A DNA stretch of 6,703 nucleotides from an uncultured Verrucomicrobiota bacterium (GTDB lineage Bacteria > Verrucomicrobiota > Kiritimatiellia > RFP12 > UBA1067): assembly GCA_945487985.1 (NCBI GenBank), contig CALYTX010000078.1, forward strand, positions 1 through 6,703, read 5' to 3'. Made by a program: the position numbers and the translations under genes. The stretch's first letter is position 1; the number at the start of each line of letters is the position of its first letter. Positions 1 through 5,997 of the stretch are shown here, piece after piece. Under the pieces are notes generated by a model, which was not told the DNA's origin, did not search any database, and saw nothing but the letters and a program-made list of their open reading frames with translations.

Positions 1-2
1 CG

Positions 3-83
3 TGGATCTCGATTGGTGATGGCGCGAGCGTGAGTTGCGGTATCGGCGTCAAGGCTGATCTCGCTGCAGGCGCGCAATTGTAA
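3..83 (+). CDS. C-terminal end of an upstream gene, possible hexapeptide-repeat protein (partial)
   Basis: Only one forward frame is open from the window edge to TAA at 81-83; the other two forward frames hit TGA within the first 33 bases. The 26 visible residues are rich in Gly, Ala and Ser. They show small aliphatic residues at six-residue spacing (I-GDGAS-V-SCGIG-V-KADLA-A), the pattern of a left-handed beta-helix as in LpxA/GlmU-type acyltransferases or related repeat proteins. The stop lies 12 nt before the waaA start in the same frame, so the gene is probably the preceding member of the operon. The fragment is too short to name an enzyme. An acyltransferase next to waaA would make sense, but that is inference. 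Confidence is moderate that it is coding and low for the fold. Confidence 0.5.
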   Translation, partial: WISIGDGASVSCGIGVKADLAAGAQL

Positions 84-95
84 GGTTGTTCCCGG

Positions 96-1484
96 TTGAA
101 GTGGATAGCGTATAACATCCTCTTTGCACTGGCTTTTCCGCTGATGCTGCCAGGATTTCTCGTCCGGATGCTGCGTCGCGGAGGCTACCGCGCACGCATG
201 GGCGACAGGTTCGCCATCTATCCGCGGCGCGTTGTTGAACGTTTCTCGCGCGGCAATGTCTTGTTTGGGCATGACTTGCGCGATTGCGTCAAGGTTGCCA
301 AGCAGAACAACGGGTTTGTTTGGATCCATGCCGTTTCTGTCGGCGAGGTGCAGGTTGCCGGACAGTTGATGCGAGAATGGCGCAAGGTCGAACCGGAGGT
401 TCGCTTCTGTTTCTCGACTACGAGTTCAACGGGCTGGAAGATGGCCGAGCGCGAACTCGGCGAACGCGACGAGCTTATTTATAACCCACTCGACTTCCCG
501 TCGTTCGTCAAGGGCGCTCTCGCCTTGGTGCGTCCGCGCGCAGTCGTTCTCACCGAAAGCGAAATCTGGCCCGTATTCGTGCGCGCTGCCAAACGTTGCG
601 GGGCGGGGCTGTTTCTCATCAACGCGCGCGTCAGCGACCGCAGTGCGCCGCGTTATGCGAAGGCGCGGTGGTTGTTCAAAGATGTTTTCTGCGCGTTCGA
701 CGCGATTTTCGCCCAAAGCGATATCGATCGTAACCGGCTTGTCGCCGCCGGCGCTCCGGCGGAAAAGATTACCGTTAGCGGCAGTTTCAAGTTCGACGTT
801 GCCAGACGCATCCCGGCCAAAGAGGCGGAGTTGCGCGAGTGGTTGGGAGAAAACGCTTCGGCGAGAATCCTCCTCGGTGGATCGACCTGGCCCGGCGAAG
901 ATCAGGCTCTGTTGCGCATCTACAGCCGGTTGCGCCAGAAATATGGAAGCAAGCATCGGATAGTGCTGGTGATTGCCCCCCGCCATTTCGAGAAGGCCGA
1001 CGAGGTTGAGGCGAATATCCGCAAGTACGGCTTCGCCTGTGTCAGGCGAAGCCGAGAGGGGGAGAAAAGAGGTGTAGGTGGACAAAGGTGTGAAGATTCC
1101 GCTGTCCACCTCCACCTTTCATCTCCACCTGTGTATCTCGCTGACACCACCGGCGAGTTGATGGGGCTTTATGGAATTGCCGATTTCGTGTTTGTCGGCA
1201 AGTCGCTTTCATGTCATGGCGGACAGAACATGATCGAGCCGTGTCTCTGCGGCAAACCGACGGTGGTCGGGCCTAACACGGAAAACTTCCGTCCGGTGAT
1301 GAGTGATTTGCTCGCGGCCCGGGGAATTGTGCAGGTCGACGACGAAGGATCTCTGGAACGCACGATTTGCGACTGGTTCGAAAACGGCGATAATGGACTC
1401 GGTGAGCGCGCGGCGCAGGCCGTCCGTCGCCGGCTCGGGGTCGTGTCAGACTGCGTAGCCTCGATCCGGGAGGCGATGAAATGA
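96..1484 (+). CDS. waaA: 3-deoxy-D-manno-octulosonic acid (Kdo) transferase
   Basis: Transfers Kdo from CMP-Kdo to the lipid A precursor at the inner membrane, the first step of LPS core assembly (GT30 family). The 462-residue product begins with a hydrophobic anchor (about residues 4-24) and a YRARMGDRF segment matching the family N-terminus. The catalytic HAVSVGE motif follows, with the presumed base Glu84. Next come TESEIWP (153-159), INARVSDRS (175-183), GSFKFD (229-234), APRHFEKADEV (294-304), and the donor-site region DTTGELMGLYGIADFVFVG (350-368) with GGQNMIEP (375-382). Family members are usually about 420-430 residues. The excess lies largely in about 25 low-complexity residues (roughly 320-344) encoded by a DNA palindrome. 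The start is TTG at 96, the first possible start after the in-frame TAA at 81, with a weak AAGG 10 nt upstream; the next ATG would remove most of the anchor. The 3' end overlaps the next gene by ATGA. Confidence 0.95.
   Translation: MKWIAYNILFALAFPLMLPGFLVRMLRRGGYRARMGDRFAIYPRRVVERFSRGNVLFGHDLRDCVKVAKQNNGFVWIHAVSVGEVQVAGQLMREWRKVEPEVRFCFSTTSSTGWKMAERELGERDELIYNPLDFPSFVKGALALVRPRAVVLTESEIWPVFVRAAKRCGAGLFLINARVSDRSAPRYAKARWLFKDVFCAFDAIFAQSDIDRNRLVAAGAPAEKITVSGSFKFDVARRIPAKEAELREWLGENASARILLGGSTWPGEDQALLRIYSRLRQKYGSKHRIVLVIAPRHFEKADEVEANIRKYGFACVRRSREGEKRGVGGQRCEDSAVHLHLSSPPVYLADTTGELMGLYGIADFVFVGKSLSCHGGQNMIEPCLCGKPTVVGPNTENFRPVMSDLLAARGIVQVDDEGSLERTICDWFENGDNGLGERAAQAVRRRLGVVSDCVASIREAMK
1028..1054. 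repeat. Perfect 11-bp inverted repeat inside waaA
   Basis: Arms CGGCTTCGCCT (1028-1038) and AGGCGAAGCCG (1044-1054) are exact reverse complements around the 5-nt loop GTGTC. The hairpin lies in the coding sequence for waaA residues of about 311-320, immediately before a second, longer palindrome. It is not followed by a T-run, so it is not an intrinsic terminator. Confidence 0.85.
1057..1130. repeat. Long imperfect palindrome inserted in frame in waaA
   Basis: Arms 1057-1084 and 1103-1130 pair over 28 positions, with 23 Watson-Crick matches and one G-T pair, around an 18-nt centre. The inner 14 positions (1071-1084 with 1103-1116) have a single mismatch. The arms are built of repeated GGTG/CACC words (5' arm core AGGTGGACA, 3' arm core TGTCCACCTCCACC). 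They encode a Gly/Arg/Ser/His-rich stretch where WaaA homologues have a short variable linker between the ITRSS-like segment and the DTxGEL motif. The reading frame is kept, and the element adds roughly 75 nt. I saw no second copy in this window. It resembles, in kind only, the palindromic elements known to insert in rickettsial genes. Confidence 0.75.
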
Positions 1485-2575
1485 GGCGTTCGTGCAAAAT
1501 CGCCGCTGCCGCCGTCGTGCTGTCGGCCGCGGCAGTGACCGGCTTTTTCTGGCTGCGTTCGCCGGCGGCCGGAGCGATTCGCCGCGCCACCGCCGAGGAA
1601 TTCCGCTACCGTCCGCTCAAGACTCTGCTTGCCCACATCGCGATGCTGGAGAAGCCCGACGCCTGCCGCGTGCTGTTGCTCGGGGAAACGAGCGAACAAT
1701 ATCGCATGTTTTTCGAGCACGCGCGGCTAAAGTGTCTGGCCAATGACGAATCTGGCCGCTACGATATCGTTTTTGTGGGCGGCAGGTGCAATCGTCCTTG
1801 GGAAAAAATCGCCGCGCAGATTAGCTCATCAGGCGTGCTCGCCTGGGCCATTGACGTCGAGAATCTTCAGGCGGCGGGATTTAAGGAGATGCTCGAATCG
1901 TTCCCCTGCGAGCAAACCCATCTGTGGATGCCAGGCGAGAAGGAATGGATGCTGGTGGGACGGATGAAGGCGGCGCGGCTCAAGCTCGATACGATGCTGG
2001 AGCTGTTTTCGGATGAGAAGGCGTTTCTGGATCTGGCGCGCGCGAACTGTCAATCGCTGCCGGAGCTATTTGCCTGCTATGTCGGCACTCGCGAACAGGT
2101 ACTGCCAGCCTTTGTCGGCGATCTTTCGCAGACAGTGCGTCCCGAGGCCTTTGTCTCCCGCGATATTCCCGAAATCGGCTGGCTTGTTCAAGGTGGCCTT
2201 GATGAAGACATCTTCGCGGCGGTGCGCGCGGAAATCCGCAGCATGCAACTCGTTCGGAGGATGGTACTTGAGGGCAACATCTTCTCTGGAACGGCCGACG
2301 GCATGGAGAAGGCGCTCGATATGTGGTCGACTGCGGTTCGGCGCAATCCTCGCGATTCGATGATGCTCGAACGGCTCTATCGCCTGGCGGTGAACGCCAA
2401 GGCGTTCCAGAATGTCGGCAATCTCAAGGGCGCGGCGAAATGTTACGAAACGATGATTGCCGTGCGCCCGAAGGACGCCGCCGCGCTACAGGCATACGCC
2501 GATGTGATGAAGGTGCTTGGCCACCCAGAAATAGCAGCGCAAGCGGAAAAGAAGGCACGGGAGGTGTTGAAATGA
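1481..2575 (+). CDS. Membrane-anchored protein with degenerate spermidine-synthase-like region and TPR-like C-terminus
   Basis: No exact function can be named. Residues 7-25 form one hydrophobic segment, a signal anchor or signal peptide. Residues 62-160 look like a shrunken Rossmann/methyltransferase-type fold: a RVLLLG strand, YDIVFVGG (94-101), a SSSGVLAWAID strand (115-125), then an ESFP..THLWMPGEKEWMLVG segment (139-160). This last part, and residues 193-230 (LPELFACYVGT...GDLSQTVRPEAF), follow the order seen in fused spermidine-synthase-like proteins, which end with an LxTDDRP-like motif. The glycine-rich SAM loop is missing and the space between the first strand and YDIV is very short, so catalysis is unlikely. 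Residues 272-363 are paired amphipathic helices with NPRD and RPKD turns, typical of TPR repeats. ATG at 1481 overlaps the waaA stop, and the 3' end overlaps the lipoprotein start by ATGA. The gene is certainly coding; the fold is inference. Confidence 0.85.
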   Translation: MRRSCKIAAAAVVLSAAAVTGFFWLRSPAAGAIRRATAEEFRYRPLKTLLAHIAMLEKPDACRVLLLGETSEQYRMFFEHARLKCLANDESGRYDIVFVGGRCNRPWEKIAAQISSSGVLAWAIDVENLQAAGFKEMLESFPCEQTHLWMPGEKEWMLVGRMKAARLKLDTMLELFSDEKAFLDLARANCQSLPELFACYVGTREQVLPAFVGDLSQTVRPEAFVSRDIPEIGWLVQGGLDEDIFAAVRAEIRSMQLVRRMVLEGNIFSGTADGMEKALDMWSTAVRRNPRDSMMLERLYRLAVNAKAFQNVGNLKGAAKCYETMIAVRPKDAAALQAYADVMKVLGHPEIAAQAEKKAREVLK

Positions 2576-3273
2576 AACTGAAGGTGGCGATTGCCGCGCT
2601 GGGAGCTGCGTTTTTGCAGGCTGGTTGTTTTACTTTGTACAAGAGCGAGTATCCCGTCGTGCAGATGACTAGGGCGGCGAAGGCAGACGCCGGCGTGCTT
2701 TTGAGCGGATTCGAGGCGAGCATAACTTCCTATGTGCCCATTTACGGCTACCAGACGGCGTGGGACGTCGATCGTGTCTATTACCGGCGCGGCCGTTACC
2801 ATTACGTCTCCGGCGGTCCGACCACGGTTTCTACTACTACCTATGTTCCCCAAACCGATCAGACCACGGTATTTATTGAGCGCGCCCAGGAAACGTTCGA
2901 GAGCTTGGGTTACATTGTCAACGGGAATGACGCCAAATACCGCGTTGAAGTCAAGTTCTCGGGCCCGGTTGTTACCGATGAGGATAATCTGGTCGAAATC
3001 CTCTGGCTGGTGCTTTCGGCGTTTTCGGCCGATTACAGCGCGCAAACATGGTCGGCCAAGTTGAAGATTTACGAAACCGAAAGCAACCGAATGGCTTTTA
3101 CCCGCGACTACACCGAAAAATGTGCTGCGGCGGTGTGGGGTCCGTTGCCGATACTCAGCCCCGCAGGTGCGAACGCAAATTCTCCGACCGTGTTGCAAAG
3201 CCGGGCGCTGACTATACTGACCGACCGCGCGCTTGCCGACGCCTCTGCGTTTCTTGCGGAGAAATTGAAGTAG
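2572..3273 (+). CDS. Probable lipoprotein of unknown function
   Basis: The 233-residue product starts MKLKVAIAALGAAFLQAGC, a signal peptide with a short charged n-region, a hydrophobic core and a Gly-Cys ending that fits lipid attachment at Cys19. Leu sits at -4 and Gln at -3, so the lipobox is not ideal. Mature features are a Tyr/Gly/Thr-rich stretch (about 54-100, with YYRRGRYHYVSGGP), an alpha/beta part with YRVEVKFSGPVV (123-134), and a terminal helix (ALADASAFLAEKL). I do not recognise the family. ATG at 2572 is chosen because it overlaps the previous stop as ATGA and begins a clean signal peptide; the frame is open further upstream, but that part is out-of-frame coding of the preceding gene. 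It lies 2 nt before the ketosynthase gene, so it is probably co-expressed with lipid-synthesis functions. A role in exporting or holding an envelope lipid is speculation. Confidence 0.88.
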   Translation: MKLKVAIAALGAAFLQAGCFTLYKSEYPVVQMTRAAKADAGVLLSGFEASITSYVPIYGYQTAWDVDRVYYRRGRYHYVSGGPTTVSTTTYVPQTDQTTVFIERAQETFESLGYIVNGNDAKYRVEVKFSGPVVTDEDNLVEILWLVLSAFSADYSAQTWSAKLKIYETESNRMAFTRDYTEKCAAAVWGPLPILSPAGANANSPTVLQSRALTILTDRALADASAFLAEKLK

Positions 3274-3275
3274 CC

Positions 3276-4358
3276 ATGGGTGTTGCGATTCGCGATTTCT
3301 TCATGGCCTCGGCACTCGGCGCGGGCAAAACCGCGACGCTGGAAAACTACCGCCGCCGGTTTGCGCCGGGCATGAGACCTTGCCGCGGCGACATCCCAGG
3401 CCGCGAAATCTGGTTTGGCTCGGTGGTGGAAGAATTGCCGACGCTCGCCGACCGGCGCTGGGATATGCGTGCGAACCGGCTGTTGGAATTCGCTGTTCGG
3501 GACAGCGCGTTCGGTGCGAGCCTTGAATATCTGCGCGCAACCTACGCTGCCGGGCGGGTGGGAGGAGGGTTGGGCGCGAGCAACACTGGCATTGACGAGG
3601 CGCAGCGGTTAGTGGACGAGTGGCTCGATCGCGGCGAGAAGCCCCGGGAGTTCGATTTTTCACTGATTGAATTGGGTACGCCAGCGGCGTATCTGCAGCA
3701 GCGATTGTCCGTATCTGGTCCGGCCTACACGATATCGACGGCATGCTCGAGCGCGGCGAAAGCCTTTGGTGCGGCCGTGCGGCTGATCGAGAAGGGGGTG
3801 TGTGACGCGGTTGTCGCCGGCGGGGTCGATGGACGCTGTCGTTTCGCGATGAATGGATTCGCTGCACTCGGGGCGCTCAGCGCCGGGAGATGCCGCCCGC
3901 TCGCCGACGACCGCGACGGCATCAATCTCGGCGAGGCGGTGGCGCTGTTTATTCTCGAGCGTGGCGCGAACGGCGTCAGGGTGAGCGCTGTAGGCGAGTC
4001 GAGCGACGCCTATCACGCGACAGCCCCCGATCCGGCGGGCGGCGGCGCGGAAGCGGCCATGCGCGCGGCACTCGCGTCCGCTGGCCTGCGCGCGGAGGAT
4101 GTCGACTACCTCAATCTGCACGGAACGGGTACGCTTGCCAACGACGCGATGGAGCTTCAGGCGGCTCGGCGTGTTTTCTCGCCGTTGCCGAGACTGACGG
4201 AATCGACAAAAGACCTCACCGGCCACTGCCTTGGGGCGGCGGGCGCGATTGAGGCGGCGTTGTGTGCGTTGCTGATCGAAGCGGGGGAGGCGAAAACGGC
4301 CATGAGCAACAGTTTTGCGTTCGGAGGGTCTAATGCAAGCGTTATCCTATCGGATTGA
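3276..4358 (+). CDS. Beta-ketoacyl-ACP synthase, aryl-polyene (ApeO-like) type
   Basis: A thiolase-superfamily condensing enzyme that joins an acyl chain to malonyl-ACP. The active-site Cys157 lies in TISTACSSAAKAFG (152-165). The two catalytic histidines are His282 in NLHGTGTLANDAMEL and His317 in STKDLTGHCLGAAGA, with Lys312. The C-terminal gate loop is SFAFGGSNASV (346-356). SDAYHATAPDP (243-253) matches FabF. The stretches RCRPLADDRDGINLGEA and RANRLLEFAV, with LGASNTGIDEA, resemble the ketosynthases of aryl-polyene clusters more than housekeeping FabF. The 360-residue length is also below the roughly 410 of FabF. ATG at 3276 lies 2 nt after the lipoprotein stop and gives the expected N-terminal strand; ATG at 3303 is a weaker alternative. 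The 3' end overlaps the dehydratase gene by 26 nt. All catalytic residues are present, so it should be active. Substrate and product are not visible. Confidence 0.92.
   Translation: MGVAIRDFFMASALGAGKTATLENYRRRFAPGMRPCRGDIPGREIWFGSVVEELPTLADRRWDMRANRLLEFAVRDSAFGASLEYLRATYAAGRVGGGLGASNTGIDEAQRLVDEWLDRGEKPREFDFSLIELGTPAAYLQQRLSVSGPAYTISTACSSAAKAFGAAVRLIEKGVCDAVVAGGVDGRCRFAMNGFAALGALSAGRCRPLADDRDGINLGEAVALFILERGANGVRVSAVGESSDAYHATAPDPAGGGAEAAMRAALASAGLRAEDVDYLNLHGTGTLANDAMELQAARRVFSPLPRLTESTKDLTGHCLGAAGAIEAALCALLIEAGEAKTAMSNSFAFGGSNASVILSD
4323..4328 (+). promoter_or_regulatory. Ribosome binding site of the dehydratase gene, inside the ketosynthase
   Basis: GGAGGG lies 4 nt before ATG 4333 and also encodes the conserved Gly-Gly of the ketosynthase C-terminal motif FGGSN. 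It fixes the dehydratase start at 4333 over the upstream in-frame TTG at 4315, and indicates translational coupling. Confidence 0.6.
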
Positions 4359-4779
4359 AGATTTGCTGCCACACCGTCCGCCAATGGTGCTGATTGACGA
4401 GATCGTCAGCTTTGACCGCGAGACGGAAACGCTGGTTGCCGCGTTCGAGGCGCGGCGGGATTGGAGCGAGAGCATTGCAGCGATCGAGTTTATGGCGCAG
4501 ACCGCCGCCGCGCTTGTGGGCATCGTTGACCGGGAGCAGGGTTTGTCCGTTGCCGCAAAGCCGGGATTCCTGCTTGGTTCGCGGCGGATGGACTTGCGGT
4601 TTGATCGTTTTGAAATTGGCAAGCGCTATCATGTGAGGGCGACATGCCTTTTCAACGATGTGCAGACGGCGAGTTTCGAGTGCGCAATCGAAGACGATGG
4701 CCAGGTCATCGCCTCGGCCACAATCAGCGCTTATCGTCCGGACGACATTGAAAGCTTTATGGAGGAACAAAGATTATGA
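4333..4779 (+). CDS. ApeP-like hotdog-fold 3-hydroxyacyl-ACP dehydratase
   Basis: A 148-residue single hotdog domain that would remove water from 3-hydroxyacyl-ACP made after the ketosynthase step. LLPHRPPMVLIDEIV (11-25) carries the presumed catalytic His14, as in FabZ LPHR. AAIEFMAQTAAALVG (49-63) carries Glu52 at the position of the FabZ catalytic acid. KPGFLLGSRRMDLRFDRFE (76-94) is typical of the aryl-polyene ApeP family rather than of FabZ. The sequence ends ...AYRPDDIESFMEEQ. Synthase followed directly by dehydratase is also the apeO-apeP order of aryl-polyene clusters. The start is ATG 4333 with GGAGGG just upstream, and the stop overlaps the next start as ATGA. The expected next partner, a FabG-type ketoreductase (ApeQ), is not here. 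Confidence 0.88.
   Translation: MQALSYRIEDLLPHRPPMVLIDEIVSFDRETETLVAAFEARRDWSESIAAIEFMAQTAAALVGIVDREQGLSVAAKPGFLLGSRRMDLRFDRFEIGKRYHVRATCLFNDVQTASFECAIEDDGQVIASATISAYRPDDIESFMEEQRL
4761..4766 (+). promoter_or_regulatory. Strong ribosome binding site of the thioredoxin-fold gene
   Basis: GGAGGA ends 9 nt before ATG 4776 and 15 nt before the alternative ATG 4782, so it favours the first start. It lies inside the dehydratase coding region. Confidence 0.6.
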
Positions 4780-5483
4780 ACATGAAAATGTTTTTTTGCG
4801 CGGCATTGGCGGCCGGCTGCGCAATTTTCGCCTCTTCGCGCCTTGTTGCGGAGGAAGCTGCCAAGGAGCAAGAAGAGCGCTCACCAGATTCAGGCGGTGC
4901 AGCGAGCGAGGAGCCGAAGAAGCGCAAGCTACCTAAGCAAACCGGACCCTACAACAATTGGGATCTCGCCGCCAAAGTTGCCGATTCGCACGATCAGCCG
5001 ATAATCGTTTTCGTAGGGTTGCAGGGGGATAAGAATAGTTCGCGCATCCGCAATGCGACGATTTTCAATCCCGCGTTCAAGGATTTCATCAAAAGCAATG
5101 CGGTGCTTTACCTCTACAATGTGCCGGCGCTGAAGGAGAAGAAAAACGTCCGTTCGGGCAACTGCAGACAGAAGAAGGACAAAAACGCCCGTCCTAAGCC
5201 TGACTTGAAGAGTATCAAGCAGGCCGAGCGCCTTATCGTGGGCAAGGTGGCGGCGAACAATCTGTTTCCGGTAGTGGCCGTTGTTTCGCCCGCAGGCCAG
5301 ATAGCCGGCACGCCGATTGTGGTCGACCCTTCCGATCCGTATCCGTTTGGAAGATTTATCGCCGATTTGAAAAGCGCTTTCGAGGCTGGGAAATACAGCT
5401 GCGAAATCACCAAGAAGGTTCAGAAGGAAATCGACGCGCAAGCGAAGAAGATAGCCGACTTGGAGAAACGCCAGAGAAAATGA
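4776..5483 (+). CDS. Exported thioredoxin-fold protein lacking the CxxC motif
   Basis: The 235-residue product begins with a signal peptide (MNMKMFFCAALAAGC... with a likely signal peptidase I site after LVA, residue 25). An LAAGC at 11-15 could instead act as a lipobox, though hydrophobic sequence continues beyond it. A charged Glu/Lys-rich linker (26-55) follows. Residues 60-205 have the order of thioredoxin-like proteins: WDLAAKVADSHDQPIIVFVG (strand), NPAFKDFIKSNAVLYLYNVP (helix and strand), NNLFPVVAVVSPAGQIAGT (the cis-Pro-like turn and hairpin). Where redox members have WCxxC after the first strand, this protein has GLQGDKNSS, so it is not an ordinary disulfide oxidoreductase. Its only mature-region cysteines are Cys130 and Cys209. 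The C-terminus (about 210-235) is a Lys-rich helix, possibly coiled coil. ATG 4776 overlaps the dehydratase stop as ATGA. The fold call is inference; a structural or chaperone-like envelope role is possible. Confidence 0.82.
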   Translation: MNMKMFFCAALAAGCAIFASSRLVAEEAAKEQEERSPDSGGAASEEPKKRKLPKQTGPYNNWDLAAKVADSHDQPIIVFVGLQGDKNSSRIRNATIFNPAFKDFIKSNAVLYLYNVPALKEKKNVRSGNCRQKKDKNARPKPDLKSIKQAERLIVGKVAANNLFPVVAVVSPAGQIAGTPIVVDPSDPYPFGRFIADLKSAFEAGKYSCEITKKVQKEIDAQAKKIADLEKRQRK

Positions 5484-5489
5484 TAAAAT
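5460..5489 (+). promoter_or_regulatory. Weak candidate sigma-70-type promoter before gspG
   Basis: A TTGGAG at 5460-5465 and a TAAAAT at 5484-5489 are 18 nt apart, matching the -35 consensus at 4 of 6 positions and the -10 consensus at 5 of 6. The pair would place transcription start near 5496, about 38 nt before gspG. It coincides with the first real intergenic gap (50 nt, AT-rich) in an otherwise overlapping gene chain. Such matches occur by chance, and the organism's sigma factor preferences are unknown. Confidence 0.25.
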
Positions 5490-5523
5490 CTATCTTGAGA
5501 TTACACAACCAAACACAACAGCA

Positions 5524-5530
5524 GAGGAGA
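5524..5530 (+). promoter_or_regulatory. Ribosome binding site of gspG
   Basis: GAGGAGA lies 3 nt before ATG 5534. It decides the start against the upstream in-frame ATG at 5480, which has no such site and would give an over-long prepilin leader. Confidence 0.65.
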
Positions 5531-5533
5531 AAT

Positions 5534-5965
5534 ATGACTAAGCAAGAAGAACAGTCGATCGCGCAGGCAATGCGCGCGGGCTTCACCCTGATTGAAATTC
5601 TCGTGGCCGTAGCGATTATCGGCATCCTGGGTACGGTGGCCGTTATGAACATCACCGCCAACCTCGACAAGGCAAAGGTGACCGCCGCGAGCGAATCGTG
5701 CCGCAATCTCAAGTCTTGTATCGTCAACTACAATCTCCAGTACAAGAAGTATCCGAGTGAACTCAAGCAGCTCGTCGAGCCTCGCGGCGATGACGAGCCG
5801 ATCCTTGATGGCGGCGAGGGTGCGCTGGAAGACCCCTGGGGCAACGAATACAAATATGAGCGCAACGGCAAGAAGATTCTCGTCACTTCCGCTGGTCCCG
5901 ACGGCGAGTGGGGTACCGACGACGACATCAGCAGCAACGAGATTAAGAAATCCAAGGTCGATTGA
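5534..5965 (+). CDS. gspG: Type II secretion system major pseudopilin GspG
   Basis: Main subunit of the periplasmic pseudopilus that drives protein export through the outer-membrane secretin. The 143-residue precursor has a 16-residue leader and a prepilin peptidase site in RAGFTLIEILVAVAIIG (14-30). Cleavage is expected between Gly16 and Phe17, with the conserved Glu at +5 (Glu21). After the hydrophobic helix come the pilin domain (NLKSCIVNYNLQYKKYPSEL) and the GspG signatures LEDPWGNEYKY (98-108) and SAGPDGEWGTDDDI (119-132). The Asp-rich loop is the calcium-binding region known for GspG. Length matches the family. Cys56 and Cys62 lie six residues apart in a predicted helix, which is unusual but of unclear meaning. 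The ATG at 5534 is supported by GAGGAGA and by the normal leader length. The gene is followed after 32 nt by another pseudopilin. Confidence 0.94.
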   Translation: MTKQEEQSIAQAMRAGFTLIEILVAVAIIGILGTVAVMNITANLDKAKVTAASESCRNLKSCIVNYNLQYKKYPSELKQLVEPRGDDEPILDGGEGALEDPWGNEYKYERNGKKILVTSAGPDGEWGTDDDISSNEIKKSKVD

Positions 5966-5972
5966 CGTTTTT

Positions 5973-5990
5973 CGACTCGCGAAGGAGTCG
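5973..5990 (+). promoter_or_regulatory. Hairpin over the gspH ribosome binding site
   Basis: CGACTC (5973-5978) and GAGTCG (5985-5990) form a perfect 6-bp stem with loop GCGAAG. The probable Shine-Dalgarno AGGAG (5983-5987) lies half in the loop and half in the 3' arm. Folding would hide it and lower gspH translation relative to gspG. No T-run follows, so it is not a classical terminator. The fold is visible; the role is inference. Confidence 0.45.
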
Positions 5991-5997
5991 TGTGGCC

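Noticed and set aside
426..1115. 229-codon open frame on the minus strand opposite waaA
   Set aside because: It lies wholly opposite a well conserved enzyme, in GC-rich DNA where antisense frames stay open by codon bias; its protein shows no recognisable motif.
2323..2571. Longer upstream start for the lipoprotein
   Set aside because: The extra residues are an out-of-frame reading of the TPR region of the preceding gene; the ATG at 2572 gives a signal peptide and an ATGA overlap.
2443..3198. 251-codon open frame on the minus strand opposite the lipoprotein gene
   Set aside because: It lies antisense to a gene with a clear signal peptide and operon spacing, and its product shows no recognisable domain.
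3048..3275. Longer upstream start for the ketosynthase
   Set aside because: The extra residues are an out-of-frame reading of the lipoprotein gene; homologues begin near the ATG at 3276.
3660..4226. 188-codon minus-strand frame opposite the ketosynthase
   Set aside because: The sense strand carries all ketosynthase catalytic motifs over this stretch; the antisense product has no recognisable domain.
5480..5533. Upstream ATG for gspG
   Set aside because: It would give a leader of over 30 residues without a ribosome binding site; ATG 5534 has GAGGAGA and a normal leader.
5966..5997. Intrinsic terminator between gspG and gspH
   Set aside because: The hairpin is short and the T-run lies before it, not after it; the sequence after the stem is GC-rich.
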